DNA of 64,000 bases from Paragorgia papillata. Lineage: Eukaryota > Cnidaria > Anthozoa > Scleralcyonacea > Coralliidae. Position 1 is the first letter of the stretch; each line of letters starts with the position of its first letter. Location of the stretch: the NCBI GenBank assembly GCA_035771165.1, contig JAWNZC010000284.1, positions 310,001-374,000 of the forward strand, in the 5' to 3' direction. The notes beneath the pieces are model-generated. The model was given only the letters and a program-made list of their open reading frames with translations. It was not told the DNA's origin and did not search any database. The position numbers and the translations under genes were made by a program. Shown one piece after another: positions 25,099 to 38,300 of this stretch.

Positions 25099-25290
25099 TT
25101 AATGGACTGTATCGCAAACACCAGTTCTTTCTAACATTTTGGTTATATTTTCTTTTGGATGCAAAAAGTTACAAATGTTTCTGTGGTTTGTATTAAAATA
25201 TACTATTACAAAAGGGTTATATGGGTTATGTGCCATTACCTTTTCGCAAAGCTGGCCCTGGGGACAAATTTCAACTGTGTTTGGTTTCAT
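25099..25290 (-). CDS. small Cys/His protein
   Basis: A protein of 63 residues. ICPQGQLCEKV and RNICNFLHPKEN contain a C-x5-C ... C-x3-H arrangement that could bind zinc in CCCH fashion. Its start codon overlaps the stop of the resolvase gene (ATGA), so the two are probably made from one transcript. AATAAATG is present at the start. The function is unknown. Confidence 0.65.
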   Translation of the reverse strand: MKPNTVEICPQGQLCEKVMAHNPYNPFVIVYFNTNHRNICNFLHPKENITKMLERTGVCDTVH

Positions 25291-25787
25291 TTATTCTTAA
25301 TGAACCAGCTGTTTGTCATTAAAAGGCAGTCAGCCATATCATCTGCTTTTTTGCAAGACAACTTTTGTAGTGTAGCTTTGTCGCCTCTGTTTGCCATCAT
25401 TTCTTTGGCAAAATTAACAGACCACTTTTTACGGTCGAAATAACTTTGGAAGTGTTTGTCATAAACTTGGGTTTTAAAAACTGGGGAGTAAAGTACCAGT
25501 TTTATTTCAGGATTAAGAATATGGACTAAGGTCCAGATGTGTTGCATAATCCTGGTTGTGTTGTAGTTTTTTGGCGGCTGTTTTTCTATTAATACAGTTG
25601 TAACATTGTGTTTCATAATTTGGTCCCGGATAATGTCTGTAATTTTGTTAAGTACTGGCGTAGTAATTTTTCGGCCGTTTTTTGCTAGACTTGTGTTTTC
25701 AATGTCTAGAACAAATGGGTTTTCAAAGTAGTTTTCAACACTAAAACAAAAGTTTCTAATTCCAGGATCAATGGACATAATTATCAT
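25287..25787 (-). CDS. RuvC/poxvirus A22-type Holliday junction resolvase
   Basis: A protein of 166 residues with the RNase H-fold motifs of the family in order: SIDPGIRNFCFSV with the first Asp (about 5-17), TTVLIEKQPPKN with the catalytic Glu (about 64-75), and the C-terminal pair in CKKADDMADCLLM (about 145-157). Length and motifs match A22-like resolvases of large DNA viruses. It would resolve branched replication intermediates or concatemers before packaging. A resolvase is not part of the basic Polinton gene set, so it adds a virus-like replication function here. Confidence 0.92.
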   Translation of the reverse strand: MIIMSIDPGIRNFCFSVENYFENPFVLDIENTSLAKNGRKITTPVLNKITDIIRDQIMKHNVTTVLIEKQPPKNYNTTRIMQHIWTLVHILNPEIKLVLYSPVFKTQVYDKHFQSYFDRKKWSVNFAKEMMANRGDKATLQKLSCKKADDMADCLLMTNSWFIKNK

Positions 25788-25793
25788 TTATTT

Positions 25794-25809
25794 CATACTA
25801 AAAAGTATG
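25794..25809. terminator. weak intergenic hairpin
   Basis: CATACT (25794-25799) and AGTATG (25804-25809) pair around AAAA, between the resolvase start and the upstream zinc-finger gene. The arms are shorter than in the other gaps. Confidence 0.3.
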
Positions 25810-25822
25810 GAATGAGAAGTTT

Positions 25823-26029
25823 TTATTTGTGTTTGGAATAGATATGTTTTAAAGCATTGGATTTGGTCCCAAATTTTTTGTCGCATATGCTACAGGTGAA
25901 AACTGTGGGTGGGTTTTTAATGTTGTGTGTAACTTTTATGTGGAGTTTGGTTTCAAAACTAGAATAAAAGGTTTTTTTACAAACCGAACATCTGTGTCTG
26001 GATTCATTTTCTAAAGCTGTGTAATTCAT
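25823..26029 (-). CDS. small protein with two C2H2 zinc fingers
   Basis: A protein of 68 residues, almost entirely two C2H2 fingers. The first is CSVCKKTFYSSFETKLHIKVTH and the second is CSICDKKFGTKSNALKHIYSKH, the latter with the classical F/L hydrophobic core. It is the first gene inside the right end and would be transcribed away from the TIR, a common place for an early regulator. Such a role is inference. It shares its layout with the 82-residue gene at 13838. Confidence 0.82.
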   Translation of the reverse strand: MNYTALENESRHRCSVCKKTFYSSFETKLHIKVTHNIKNPPTVFTCSICDKKFGTKSNALKHIYSKHK

Positions 26030-26068
26030 TTGTTTTATTTCTAAATTTGTTTTTTGTAAAGTTGTTTT

Positions 26069-26256
26069 AAAGAAAATATTTCCCCCGGGAAATAATTTCT
26101 AAAAATGTCCCAGAAATCTATTGTAACACAAACCATACAAAAATGTCCCAGAAATCTACTGTAACACAAACCATACAAAAAAAACCCGCAAAGGCTTTTG
26201 GTAAGGGGGGAGTCTATGATTTCAAAATGTCTCAGAACTCCCATACCCTACCTACT
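26069..26256 (-). repeat. right terminal inverted repeat (188 bp)
   Basis: This is the exact reverse complement of 7827-8014, including the two 38-bp tandem units. It ends CCTACT directly before the AACGTG duplication. A promoter for the rightmost minus-strand genes may lie in it, but no specific site is recognised. Confidence 0.95.
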
Positions 26257-26262
26257 AACGTG
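26257..26262. repeat. target-site duplication AACGTG, right
   Basis: Second copy of the 6-bp duplication, directly after the right TIR; the first is at 7821-7826. Confidence 0.95.
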
Positions 26263-26531
26263 TGGTTCTAAGATGCAAAGCTCATGGAGGAGAACCAGAA
26301 CAATTTTTGTGGATATTTTGCAATACAATTGTATGTTCAGAGCAGACGTACATATTTAAATTAAGTCACAACCAAGTTGGAACATATATGTCAGGTCACA
26401 TACGAAGACGGTGAGTTGTTACGTCATCAAAATGTAAAGTAGAATGTGTAACACCTACAAATCTTAATCAAGACATAGACCACATTCTTGAGGTATTGAA
26501 ACAAAAAATTGTTTCTATAAGTGACACTTGA
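26257..26531 (+). pseudogene. broken transposon gene: Ig-like C-terminal domain after the Polinton
   Basis: Across the target duplication the Ulp1 frame continues as an Ig-like domain. It shows a first Cys in VVLRCKAHGGEP, a Trp 13 residues later in FLWIF, a TYIFKLSHNQVGTY segment typical of strands E-F, and a second Cys one frame over, just after that Tyr (about 26387-26395). Further frame changes near 26388 and 26439 lead to a final helix HILEVLKQK and a TGA at 26529-26531. A transposon protein ending in an Ig-like fold next to two peptidase domains is unusual. The assignment rests on the Cys-Trp-Tyr-x-Cys pattern only. Confidence 0.55.
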
Positions 26532-27390
26532 AGTGGTAGATAACTATCGGGTATTTACTGTAAGGAATGAATAATATTTATTCCGAAATTTAAATCGCAT
26601 TAATCACCTGTAGGAGATGGGTTTTTTTGGATTGCGCAACTGGCAGCTGATATGACACAACGCGGCCTGTAAGGAATATTACTTGCGCAACAGGACGACA
26701 CAGATTGACCAAAAACACTGAATTGTTGTTTTGCCGTTGCAGCGGATATGTATGACTTGGCGCGACGAATGTGTCAATATGTATACAAAAGTTGCGAACA
26801 TGTTATTTCAATTTCAATTATTATTCAATAAACAGAGTTCAAAACCTCATTAAGAATTCATGAAGCCAAAACAAAGGAAATCCATGTTTAATGAGTGTCT
26901 TTATATGTGATATAGTAAGATCATTCAACATACGGACGACAGTCTCTAGGGGCACGTTTTTTAAGCCGTTCATTAAACTCACAGCATGTGTTTTATCAGG
27001 TCAAAACTACTCGGGCTGCACCCTCATGATTTTAAATCTGGTAAAACACTGCTGCTCTTTTATCAAACTATACATAATATAAGATGTTCACAACAATTTA
27101 TGAGATTACAGAAGTTTGGATCAAATAACCAAATATAATTAATTAAATTCAAAGTAAACTAAAAAAAAACAAACAAAAAAACCCTTGTACATTGTATAGA
27201 ATACAATATATTTTAGAATTTGTATAGAAAGCGGGGGGAGGGGGTGTGAGATTTTAAAAATATTGAAAGAAAAATATACCAAAAGAGTTTTTTATTCCCA
27301 ATTTCGGTAATTTTACATACAAGCGCCGTTGCAGCAGATGTCCAAGGTGATATTGTGGTCAATCGATAAAATATTTTAAAATATTTTATT
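26532..27390. other. intergenic, no gene recognised
   Basis: An AT-rich stretch between the transposon gene's stop codon and the microsatellites. It may contain the 3' untranslated part and right end of the broken transposon, but no inverted repeat partner was found near its left side. Short ORFs lack motifs. Confidence 0.5.
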
Positions 27391-27580
27391 ATATATACAT
27401 ATATATACATATATATACATATATATACATATATATACATATATATACATATATATACATATATATACATATATATACATATATATACATATATATACAT
27501 ATATATACATATATATACATATATATACATATATATACATATATATACATATATATACATATATATACATATATATACAT
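27391..27580. repeat. (ATATATACAT) microsatellite, 19 perfect 10-bp units
   Basis: Nineteen exact copies of ATATATACAT, followed by ATATATATAT up to the first ribozyme. The Tyr/Ile-rich ORFs over it come from the repeat and are not genes. Confidence 0.98.
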
Positions 27581-27591
27581 ATATATATATA

Positions 27592-27649
27592 GTTCAATCT
27601 ACAGACACGGTGTTTCGCTGTACGACAGCTCATCAGTGTAGCTTGGAAC
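27592..27649 (-). ncRNA. type I hammerhead ribozyme, copy 1
   Basis: Read on the minus strand, the core CUGAUGAG is followed by stem II GCUGU/ACAGC with a CGU loop, then GAAA, a very short stem III (ACA/UGU with a three-base loop) and the cleavage triplet GUC. Stem I pairs CUACA before the core with UGUAG after the GUC, and an outer GUUC pairs with GAAC across an internal loop (CAAG/AUU). Predicted self-cleavage falls between 27604 and 27603. All universally conserved core bases are present, so the RNA should be active. Confidence 0.88.
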
Positions 27650-27873
27650 AATCTGAATGAATTTCATCAATTACTTATACACATGCAATTGTCGGTGAGA
27701 ACCGCATGTGGGACAGCATTGGTGAAGTACATTCAGATAGCGTGAAGTGCGCATGGGCCCAGAGTGCTCAAACTTCCACAAGGGTAGTGAGCGTTGCATT
27801 ATCGCTAATAGGTACCCACGGCAACTTCACAGAGTGCTCAACAACTTAACACCGAAGTGAAGGAGCGTACATA
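27592..27873 (-). mobile_element. retrozyme-like unit of 282 bp bounded by hammerhead ribozymes
   Basis: The sequence between the starts of two identical hammerhead motifs (27592 and 27874) is one full 282-bp period. The non-ribozyme part (27650-27873) has no long ORF. In many animals, small retrozymes occur as tandem units of a few hundred bases separated by type I hammerheads, and are transcribed and processed to circular RNAs. This locus has that layout in a one-and-a-bit copy form, set between AT microsatellites. Mobilisation would depend on reverse transcriptase from elsewhere. Confidence 0.75.
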
Positions 27874-27931
27874 GTTCAATCTACAGACACGGTGTTTCGC
27901 TGTACGACAGCTCATCAGTGTAGCTTGGAAC
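27874..27931 (-). ncRNA. type I hammerhead ribozyme, copy 2
   Basis: Identical over all 58 bases to the copy at 27592-27649, with the same stems I-III, CUGAUGA and GAAA core, and GUC cleavage triplet. It ends directly against an (AT)n tract. Two active sites in one transcript would release a 282-nt monomer. Confidence 0.88.
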
Positions 27932-31182
<3,251 letters not shown>

Positions 31183-32340
31183 GGGGCCAACCACTTGACT
31201 TTTGAGGGGGGGCGGGGGGTGATTTCAGAAAAAAAATCCCCTACATCAAGTTTGGGCAAGAAAAAAATTGTATCACTTTTCAAAAACAAAGTTGAACGTT
31301 AATAGTTAATTTATTATTTTAAAAAGTAAACATGTAGGATGGTCTCAATACATTCATCTCTTAAACGATAAACTGTATCATAATAATAACTGTTATTTTA
31401 TTTTATTTAAATTTATCTATTAAATTTATCTTATATTTTTTTAGTAGTTACAGTAAGTTTGTTTTGGCTCAATGCAGTTGTTCAGCAGGGCCGTATCGAG
31501 GGGGGTTGAGACGCCGGCACACCGATTTGGGCGCCCAAACTGAGGTGCCTAAAAAATATAAACTATGGCTACAATCTGAGAGTTTTTTCAAAAACCCTAC
31601 AAGAATTTAAAAATCACCCCTCAGAATGCTAAAAATCGCATCTCAGAATGCAGGAAATGGCATTACCGAGACTCTAAATTTCAAAATTTTCTGGGCGGGG
31701 CATCCACCCGGACCCCCCTAGAGGGTTCTCGCGCCTTCAGCGCTGACCGGTGTGCCCAAATAATCTCTGGATATGGCACTGTTCAGAACTACTCTCCTGT
31801 ACGATTAATATATAGAACGATGTCTAAAACGAATTAAATGCATGCGTCCAGATCAGATGTTTTATCCATGTGCCCCACACAAATAAAACATGTGTAACCA
31901 GCGTCTGATACATCTCTCGCTTTTCAGACGCATGGAATTACCAGTAATTTAAATGCATAAAAACTATTCCAATGTATAATTTCGAGCTTCAGCGAAAATA
32001 TACTATAATCGTATAAAATTACGACGCACGTTACTTTCGTCTGCCAGACTTGCACATTTAAATGCAACGTATAAACAGGGCATATTTAATGAAAGCTCTG
32101 AAGAATTGCTTATTTACCCGTATCATTGGTGGATAAAAACTAAACTAAAATGCTGGAAAAAAAGGATCTTGCCGAAGCTAAACTATGAATGGTGAAAAAA
32201 ATTTCACACATAGTTGCGTCCTGCGAAAAAAATATTCTTCTGCAATATGGGTACCGAAAAAAAATTCATGCCCAAACCAGATCACCCAACTGCTACACCC
32301 CCCCCCCCCCACCCCCCTCAAAAGTCAAATGGTCGGCCCC
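31183..32340. mobile_element. MITE-like element with ~29-bp imperfect terminal inverted repeats
   Basis: GGGGCCAACCACTTGACTTT, continuing TTGAGGGGGG at the left end (31183), is mirrored at 32312-32340 with two mismatches. C-runs flank the inner edge of the right repeat and G-runs that of the left. No transposase ORF lies inside. A smaller element is nested within it (31486-31781). The right end touches the first, most diverged monomer of the satellite array. A target duplication is not clear. Confidence 0.7.
31486..31781. mobile_element. nested 296-bp MITE with TTCAG target duplication
   Basis: The ends CAGGGCCGTATCGAG and CTCTGGATATGGCACTG are imperfect inverted repeats (a CAG-type terminus). 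TTCAG occurs immediately before (31481-31485) and after (31782-31786). It contains GC-rich tracts and no ORF. It inserted into the larger MITE-like element. Confidence 0.75.
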
Positions 32341-35300
32341 TAATTAAGTGTTCTATTTTTAGAGCGGTGTGTAATTGACAGTTTTTCGCCTCGCTTTAAA
32401 AGCTAATAACTTTTGAACCAAATCTGGGCCACTTCTAGTTTTTCTTGGCCCAGCTAGATGATAGAATGAGCTTCATTTTGATACATAGCAAAGCCATTAA
32501 ATAATAACAGAAGCCATCGAAATTTCCCCCCAAGGACTGTGTCGCCTACTAGTGAATTGGACCCGCTGTGAAATTAATAGTTTTGGCGCCTCGCTGTAAA
32601 AGCGAATAACTCTTGAACCAGATCTGCGCCATTTCTAATTTTTCTTGGGCCAGCAAGAAGATAGAATGAGCTTCAATTTGATATATAGGAAAGCCGGTTA
32701 AAAATAACAGAAGCCGTCGAAATTTTTCCCCCAAAGACTAAGTCCGCAAGTACAGTTAATAAAGATTTCTATTTCCAGCGAGCTGTAATTAACATTTTTG
32801 GCGCCTCGGTTTAAAAGCGAATAACTCTTAAACCAGATCTGGGCCACTTCTAATTTTTCTTGGGCCAGCAAGAAGATAGAATGAGCTTCATTTTGATATA
32901 TAGGAAAGCCGGTTAAAAATAACAGAAGCCATCGAATTATTTCCCCCAAGGACTAAGTCGGCAACTACAGTTAATAAAGATTTCTATTTCCAGTGAGCTG
33001 TAATTAACATTTTTGGCGCCTCGGTTTAAAAGCGAATAACTCTTAAACCAGATCTGGGCCACTTCTAATTTTTCTTGGGCCAGCAAGAAGATAGAATGAG
33101 CTTCAATTTGATATATAGGAAAGCCAGTTAAAGTGAAAAGAAGCCATCGAAATTTTCCCCACAAGACCATCCCGACGAATTAAATAATAAAGTGTTCTAT
33201 TTTTAGCGTGCTGTGTAATTAACAGTATGGGCGTCTCGCTTTAAAAGCGAATGACTCTTGAATCAGATCTGGGCCACTTCTAATTTTTCTTGGGCCAGCA
33301 AGAAGATAGAATGACCTTCATTTTGATATATAGGAAAGCCGGTTAAAAATAACAGAAGCCATCGAAATTTCCCCCCTAAGGACTAAGTCGGCAAGTACAG
33401 TTAATAAAGATTTCTATTTCCAGTGAGCAGTAATTAACATTTTTTGGCGCCTCGGTTTAAAAGCGAATAACTCTTAAACCGGATCTGGGCCACTTCTAAT
33501 TTTTCTTGGGCCAGCAAGAAGATAGAATGAGCTTCATTTTGATATATAGGAAAGCCAGTTAAAGTTAAAAGAAGCCATCGAATTATTTCCCCCAAGGACT
33601 AAGTCGGCAACTACAGTTAATAAAGATTTCTATTTCCAGTGAGCTGTAATTAACATTTTTGGCGCCTCGGTTTAAAAGCGAATAACTCTTAAACCAGATC
33701 TGGGCCACTTCTAATTTTTCTTGGGCCAGCAAGAAGATAGAATGAGCTTCAATTTGATATATAGGAAAGCCAGTTAAAGTGAAAAGAAGCCATCGAAATT
33801 TTCCCCACAAGACCATCCCGACGAATTTAATAATAAAGTGTTCTATTTTTAGCGTGCTGTGTAATTAACAGTATGGGCGTCTCGCTTTAAAAGCGAATGA
33901 CTCTTGAACCAGATCTGGGCCACTTCTAATTTTTCTTGGGCCAGCAACAAGATAGAATGAGCTTCATTTTGATATATAGGAAAGCCGGTTAAAAATAACA
34001 GAAGCCATCGAAATTTTCCCCCTAAGGTCTAAGTCGGCAAGTACAGTTAATAAAGATTTCTATTTCCAGCGAGCTGTAATTAACATTTTTGGCGCCTCGG
34101 TTTAAAAGCAAATAACTCTTAAACCAGATCTGGGCCACTTCTAATTTTTCTTGGGCCAGCAAGAACATAGAATGAGCTTCAATTTGATATATAGGAAAGC
34201 CAGTTAAAGTGAAAAGAAGCCATCGAAATTTTCCCCACAAGACCATCCCGACGAATTAAATAATAAAGTGTTCTATTTTTAGCGTGCTGTGTAATTAACA
34301 GTATGGGCGTCTCGCTTTAAAAGCGAATGACTCTTGAATCAGATCTGGGCCACTTCTAATTTTTCTTGGGCCAGCAAGAAGATAGAATGAGCTTCATTTT
34401 GATGTATAGGAAAGCCGGTTAAAAATAACAGAAGCCATCGAAATTTCCCCCTAAGGACTAAGTCGGCAAGTACAGTTAATAAAGATTTCTATTTCCAGCG
34501 AGCTGTAATTAACATTTTTGGCGCCTCGGTTTAAAAGCGAATAACTCTTAAACCAGATCTGGGCCACTTCTAATTTTTCTTGGGCCAGCAAGAAGATAGA
34601 ATGAGCTTCATTTTGATGTATAGGAAAGCCGGTTAAAAATAACAGAAGCCATCGAATTATTTCCCCCAAGGACTAAGTCGGCACCTACAGTTAATAAAGA
34701 TTTCTATTTCCAGTGAGCAGTAATTAACATTTTTTGGCGCCTCGGTTTAAAAGCGAATAACTCTTAAACCGGATCTGGGCCACTTCTAATTTTTCTTGGG
34801 CCAGCAAGAAGATAGAATGAGCTTCATTTTGATATATAGGAAAGCCAGTTAAAGTTAAAAGAAGCCATCGAATTATTTCCCCCAAGGACTAAGTCGGCAA
34901 CTACAGTTAATAAAGATTTCTATTTCCAGTGAGCTGTAATTAACATTTTTGGCGCCTCGGTTTAAAAGCGAATAACTCTTAAACCAGATCTGGGCCACTT
35001 CTAATTTTTCTTGGGCCAGCAAGAAGATAGAATGAGCTTCAATTTGATATATAGGAAAGCCAGTTAAAGTGAAAAGGAGCCATCGAAATTTTCCCCACAA
35101 GACCATCCCGACGAATTTAATAATAAAGTGTTCTATTTTTAGCGTGCTGTGTAATTAACAGTATGGGCGTCTCGCTTTAAAAGCGAATGACTCTTGAACC
35201 AGATCTGGGCCACTTCTAATTTTTCTTGGGCCAGCAAGAAGATAGAATGAGCTTCATTTTGATATATAGGAAAGCCGGTTAAAAATAACAGAAGCCATCG

Positions 35301-38300
35301 AAATTTTCCCCCTAAGGTCTAAGTCGGCAAGTACAGTTAATAAAGATTTCTATTTCCAGCGAGCTGTAATTAACATTTTTGGCGCCTCGGTTTAAAAGCA
35401 AATAACTCTTAAACCAGATCTGGGCCACTTCTAATTTTTCTTGGGCCAGCAAGAACATAGAATGAGCTTCATTTTGATATATAGGAAAGCCGGTTAAAAA
35501 TAACAGAAGCCATCGAATTATTTCCCCCAAGCCCTAAGTCGGCAACTACAGTTAATAAGGATTTCTATTTCCAGCGAGCTGTAATTAACATTTTTGGCGC
35601 CTTGGTTAAAAGCGAATAACTCTTAAACCAGATCTGGGCCGCTTCTAATTTTTCTTGGGCCAGCAAGAAGATAGAATGAGCTTCATTTTGATATATGAAA
35701 GCCGGTTAAAAATAACAGAAGCCATCGAATTATTTCCCCGAAGGACTAAGTCGGCAACTACAGTTAATAAGGATTTCTCTTTCCGGCGCGCTGTAATTCA
35801 CAGTTTGGGCTTCCCCCTTTATAAGCGAATAATTCTTGAACCAGATCTGGGCCACTTCTATTTTTTCTTGGGCCAGCAAGAAGATAGAATGAGCTTCAAT
35901 TTGATATATAGGAAAGCCAGTTAAAATTAAAAGAAGCCATCCAGATTTTCCCCCTAAGACCATCCCGACGAATTTAATAATAAAGTGTTCTATTTTTATC
36001 GCGCTGTGTAATTAACAGTATGGGCGTCTCGCTTTAAAAGCGAGTAAGTCTTGAACCAGATCTGGGCCACTTCTAATTTTTCTTGGGCCAGCAAGAAGAT
36101 AGAATGAGCTTCATTTTGATATATAGGAAAGCCGGTTAAAAATAACAGAAGCCATCGAAATTTTCCCCCCAAGGACTAAGTCGGCAAGTACAGTTAATAA
36201 AGATTTCTATTTCCAGCGAGCTGTAATTAACATTTTTGGCGCCTCGATTTAAAAGCGAATAACTCTTAAACCAGATCTGGGCCACTTCTAATTTTTCTTG
36301 GGCCAGCAAGAAGATAGAATGAGCTTCAATTTGTTATATAGGAAAGCCAGTTAAAGTTAAAAGAAGCCATCGAAATTTTCCCCCCAAGACCATCCCGAGG
36401 AATTTAATAATAAAGTGTTGTATTTTTCGCGTGCTGTGTAATTAACAGTATGGGCGTCTCGCTTTAAAAGCGAATAACTCTTGAACCAGATCTGGGCCAA
36501 TTCTAATTTTTCTTGGGCCAGCAAGAAGATAGAATGAGCTTCATTTTGATATATAGGAAAGCCGTTTAAAAATAACAGAAGCCATCGAAATTTTTCCCCC
36601 AAGGACTAAGTCAGCAAGTACAGTTAAGAAAGATTTCTATTTCCAGCGAGCTGTAATTAACATTTTTGGCGCCTCGGTTTAAAAGCAAATAACTCTTAAA
36701 CCAGATCTGGGCCACTTCTAATTTTTCTTGGGCCAGCAAGAACATAGAATGAGCTTCATTTTGATATATAGGAAAGCCGGTTAAAAATAACAGAAGCCAT
36801 CGAATTATTTCCCCCAAGCCCTAAGTCGGCAACTACAGTTAATAAGGATTTCTATTTCCGGCGCGCTGTAATTGACAGTTTGGGCTTGCCGTTTTAAAAG
36901 CGAATAACTCTTGAACCAGATCTGGGCCACTTCTAATTTTTCTTGGGCCAGCAAGAAGATAGAATGAGCTTCATTTTGATATATAGGAAAGCCGTTTAAA
37001 AATAACAGAAGCCATCGAAATTTTTCCCCCAAGGACTAAGTCAGCAAGTACAGTTAATAAAGATTTCTATTTCCAGCGAGCTGTAATTAACATTTTTGGC
37101 GCCTTGGTTAAAAGCGAATAACTCTTAAACCAGATCTGGGCCACTTCTAATTTTTCTTGGGCCAGCAAGAAGATAGAATGAGCTTCATTTTGATATATGA
37201 AAGCCGGTTAAAAATAACAGAAGCCATCGAATTATTTGCCCGAAGGACTAAGTCGGCAACTACAGTTAATAAGGATTTCTCTTTCCGGCGCGCTGTAATT
37301 CACAGTTTGGGCTTCCCCCTTTATAAGCGAATAATTCTTGAACCAGATCTGGGCCACTTCTATTTTTTCTTGGGCCAGCAAGAAGATAGAATGAGCTTCA
37401 ATTTGATATATAGGAAAGCCAGTTAAAATTAAAAGAAGCCATCCAGATTTTCCCCCTAAGACCATCCCGACGAATTAAATAATAAAGTGTTCTATTTTTA
37501 TCGCGCTGTGTAATTAACAGTATGGGCGTCTCGCTTTAAAAGCGAGTAAGTCTTGAACCAGATCTGGGCCACTTCTAATTTTTCTTGGGCCAGCAAGAAG
37601 ATAGAATGAGCTTCATTTTGATATATAGGAAAGCCGGTTAAAAATAACAGAAGCCATCGAAATTTTTCCCCCAAGGACTAAGTCGGCAAGTACAGTTAAT
37701 AAAGATTTCTATTTCCAGCGAGCTGTAATTAACATTTTTGGCGCCTCGATTTAAAAGCGAATAACTCTTAAACCAGATCTGGGCCACTTCTAATTTTTCT
37801 TGGGCCAGCAAGAAGATAGAATGAGCTTCAATTTGTTATATAGGAAAGCCAGTTAAAGTTAAAAGAAGCCATCGAAATTTTCCCCCCAAGACCATCCCGA
37901 GGAATTTAATAATAAAGTGTTGTATTTTTCGCGTGCTGTGTAATTAACAGTATGGGCGTCTCGCTTTAAAAGCGAATAACTCTTGAACCAGATCTGGGCC
38001 ACTTCTAATTTTTCTTGGGCCAGCAAGAAGATAGAATGAGCTTCATTTTGATATATAGGAAAGCCGTTTAAAAATAACAGAAGCCATCGAAATTTTCCCC
38101 CCAAGGACTAAGTCGGCAAGTACAGTTAATAAAGATTTCTATTTCCAGCGAGCTGTAATTAACATTTTTGGCGCCTTGGTTTAAAAGCGAATAACTCTTA
38201 AACCAGATCTGGGCCAGTTCTAATTTTTCTTCGGCCAGCAAGAAGATAGAATGAGCTTCATTTTGATATATTTGATATAGTTATTTCCCCGAAGGACTAA

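Larger units (their letters stand above)
7827..26256 (-). mobile_element. Polinton/Maverick-type virus-like element, 18,430 bp, complete
   Basis: The element is bounded by 188-bp inverted repeats, begins AG and ends CT, and has 6-bp target duplications. It carries about 23 genes, all but two on the minus strand, including the Polinton hallmarks PolB, retroviral-type integrase, packaging ATPase and capsid-like genes, plus a Holliday junction resolvase. I saw no stop or frameshift in any recognisable gene, and the TIRs are identical, so insertion is recent on the scale of host neutral change. It lies in the Ulp1/Ig part of an older, decayed transposon gene. Unusual points: no adenain-type protease was recognised, and there is a three-gene cassette of collagen-like and lectin-like proteins. 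It could also be described as an endogenous adintovirus-like virus. Confidence 0.95.
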
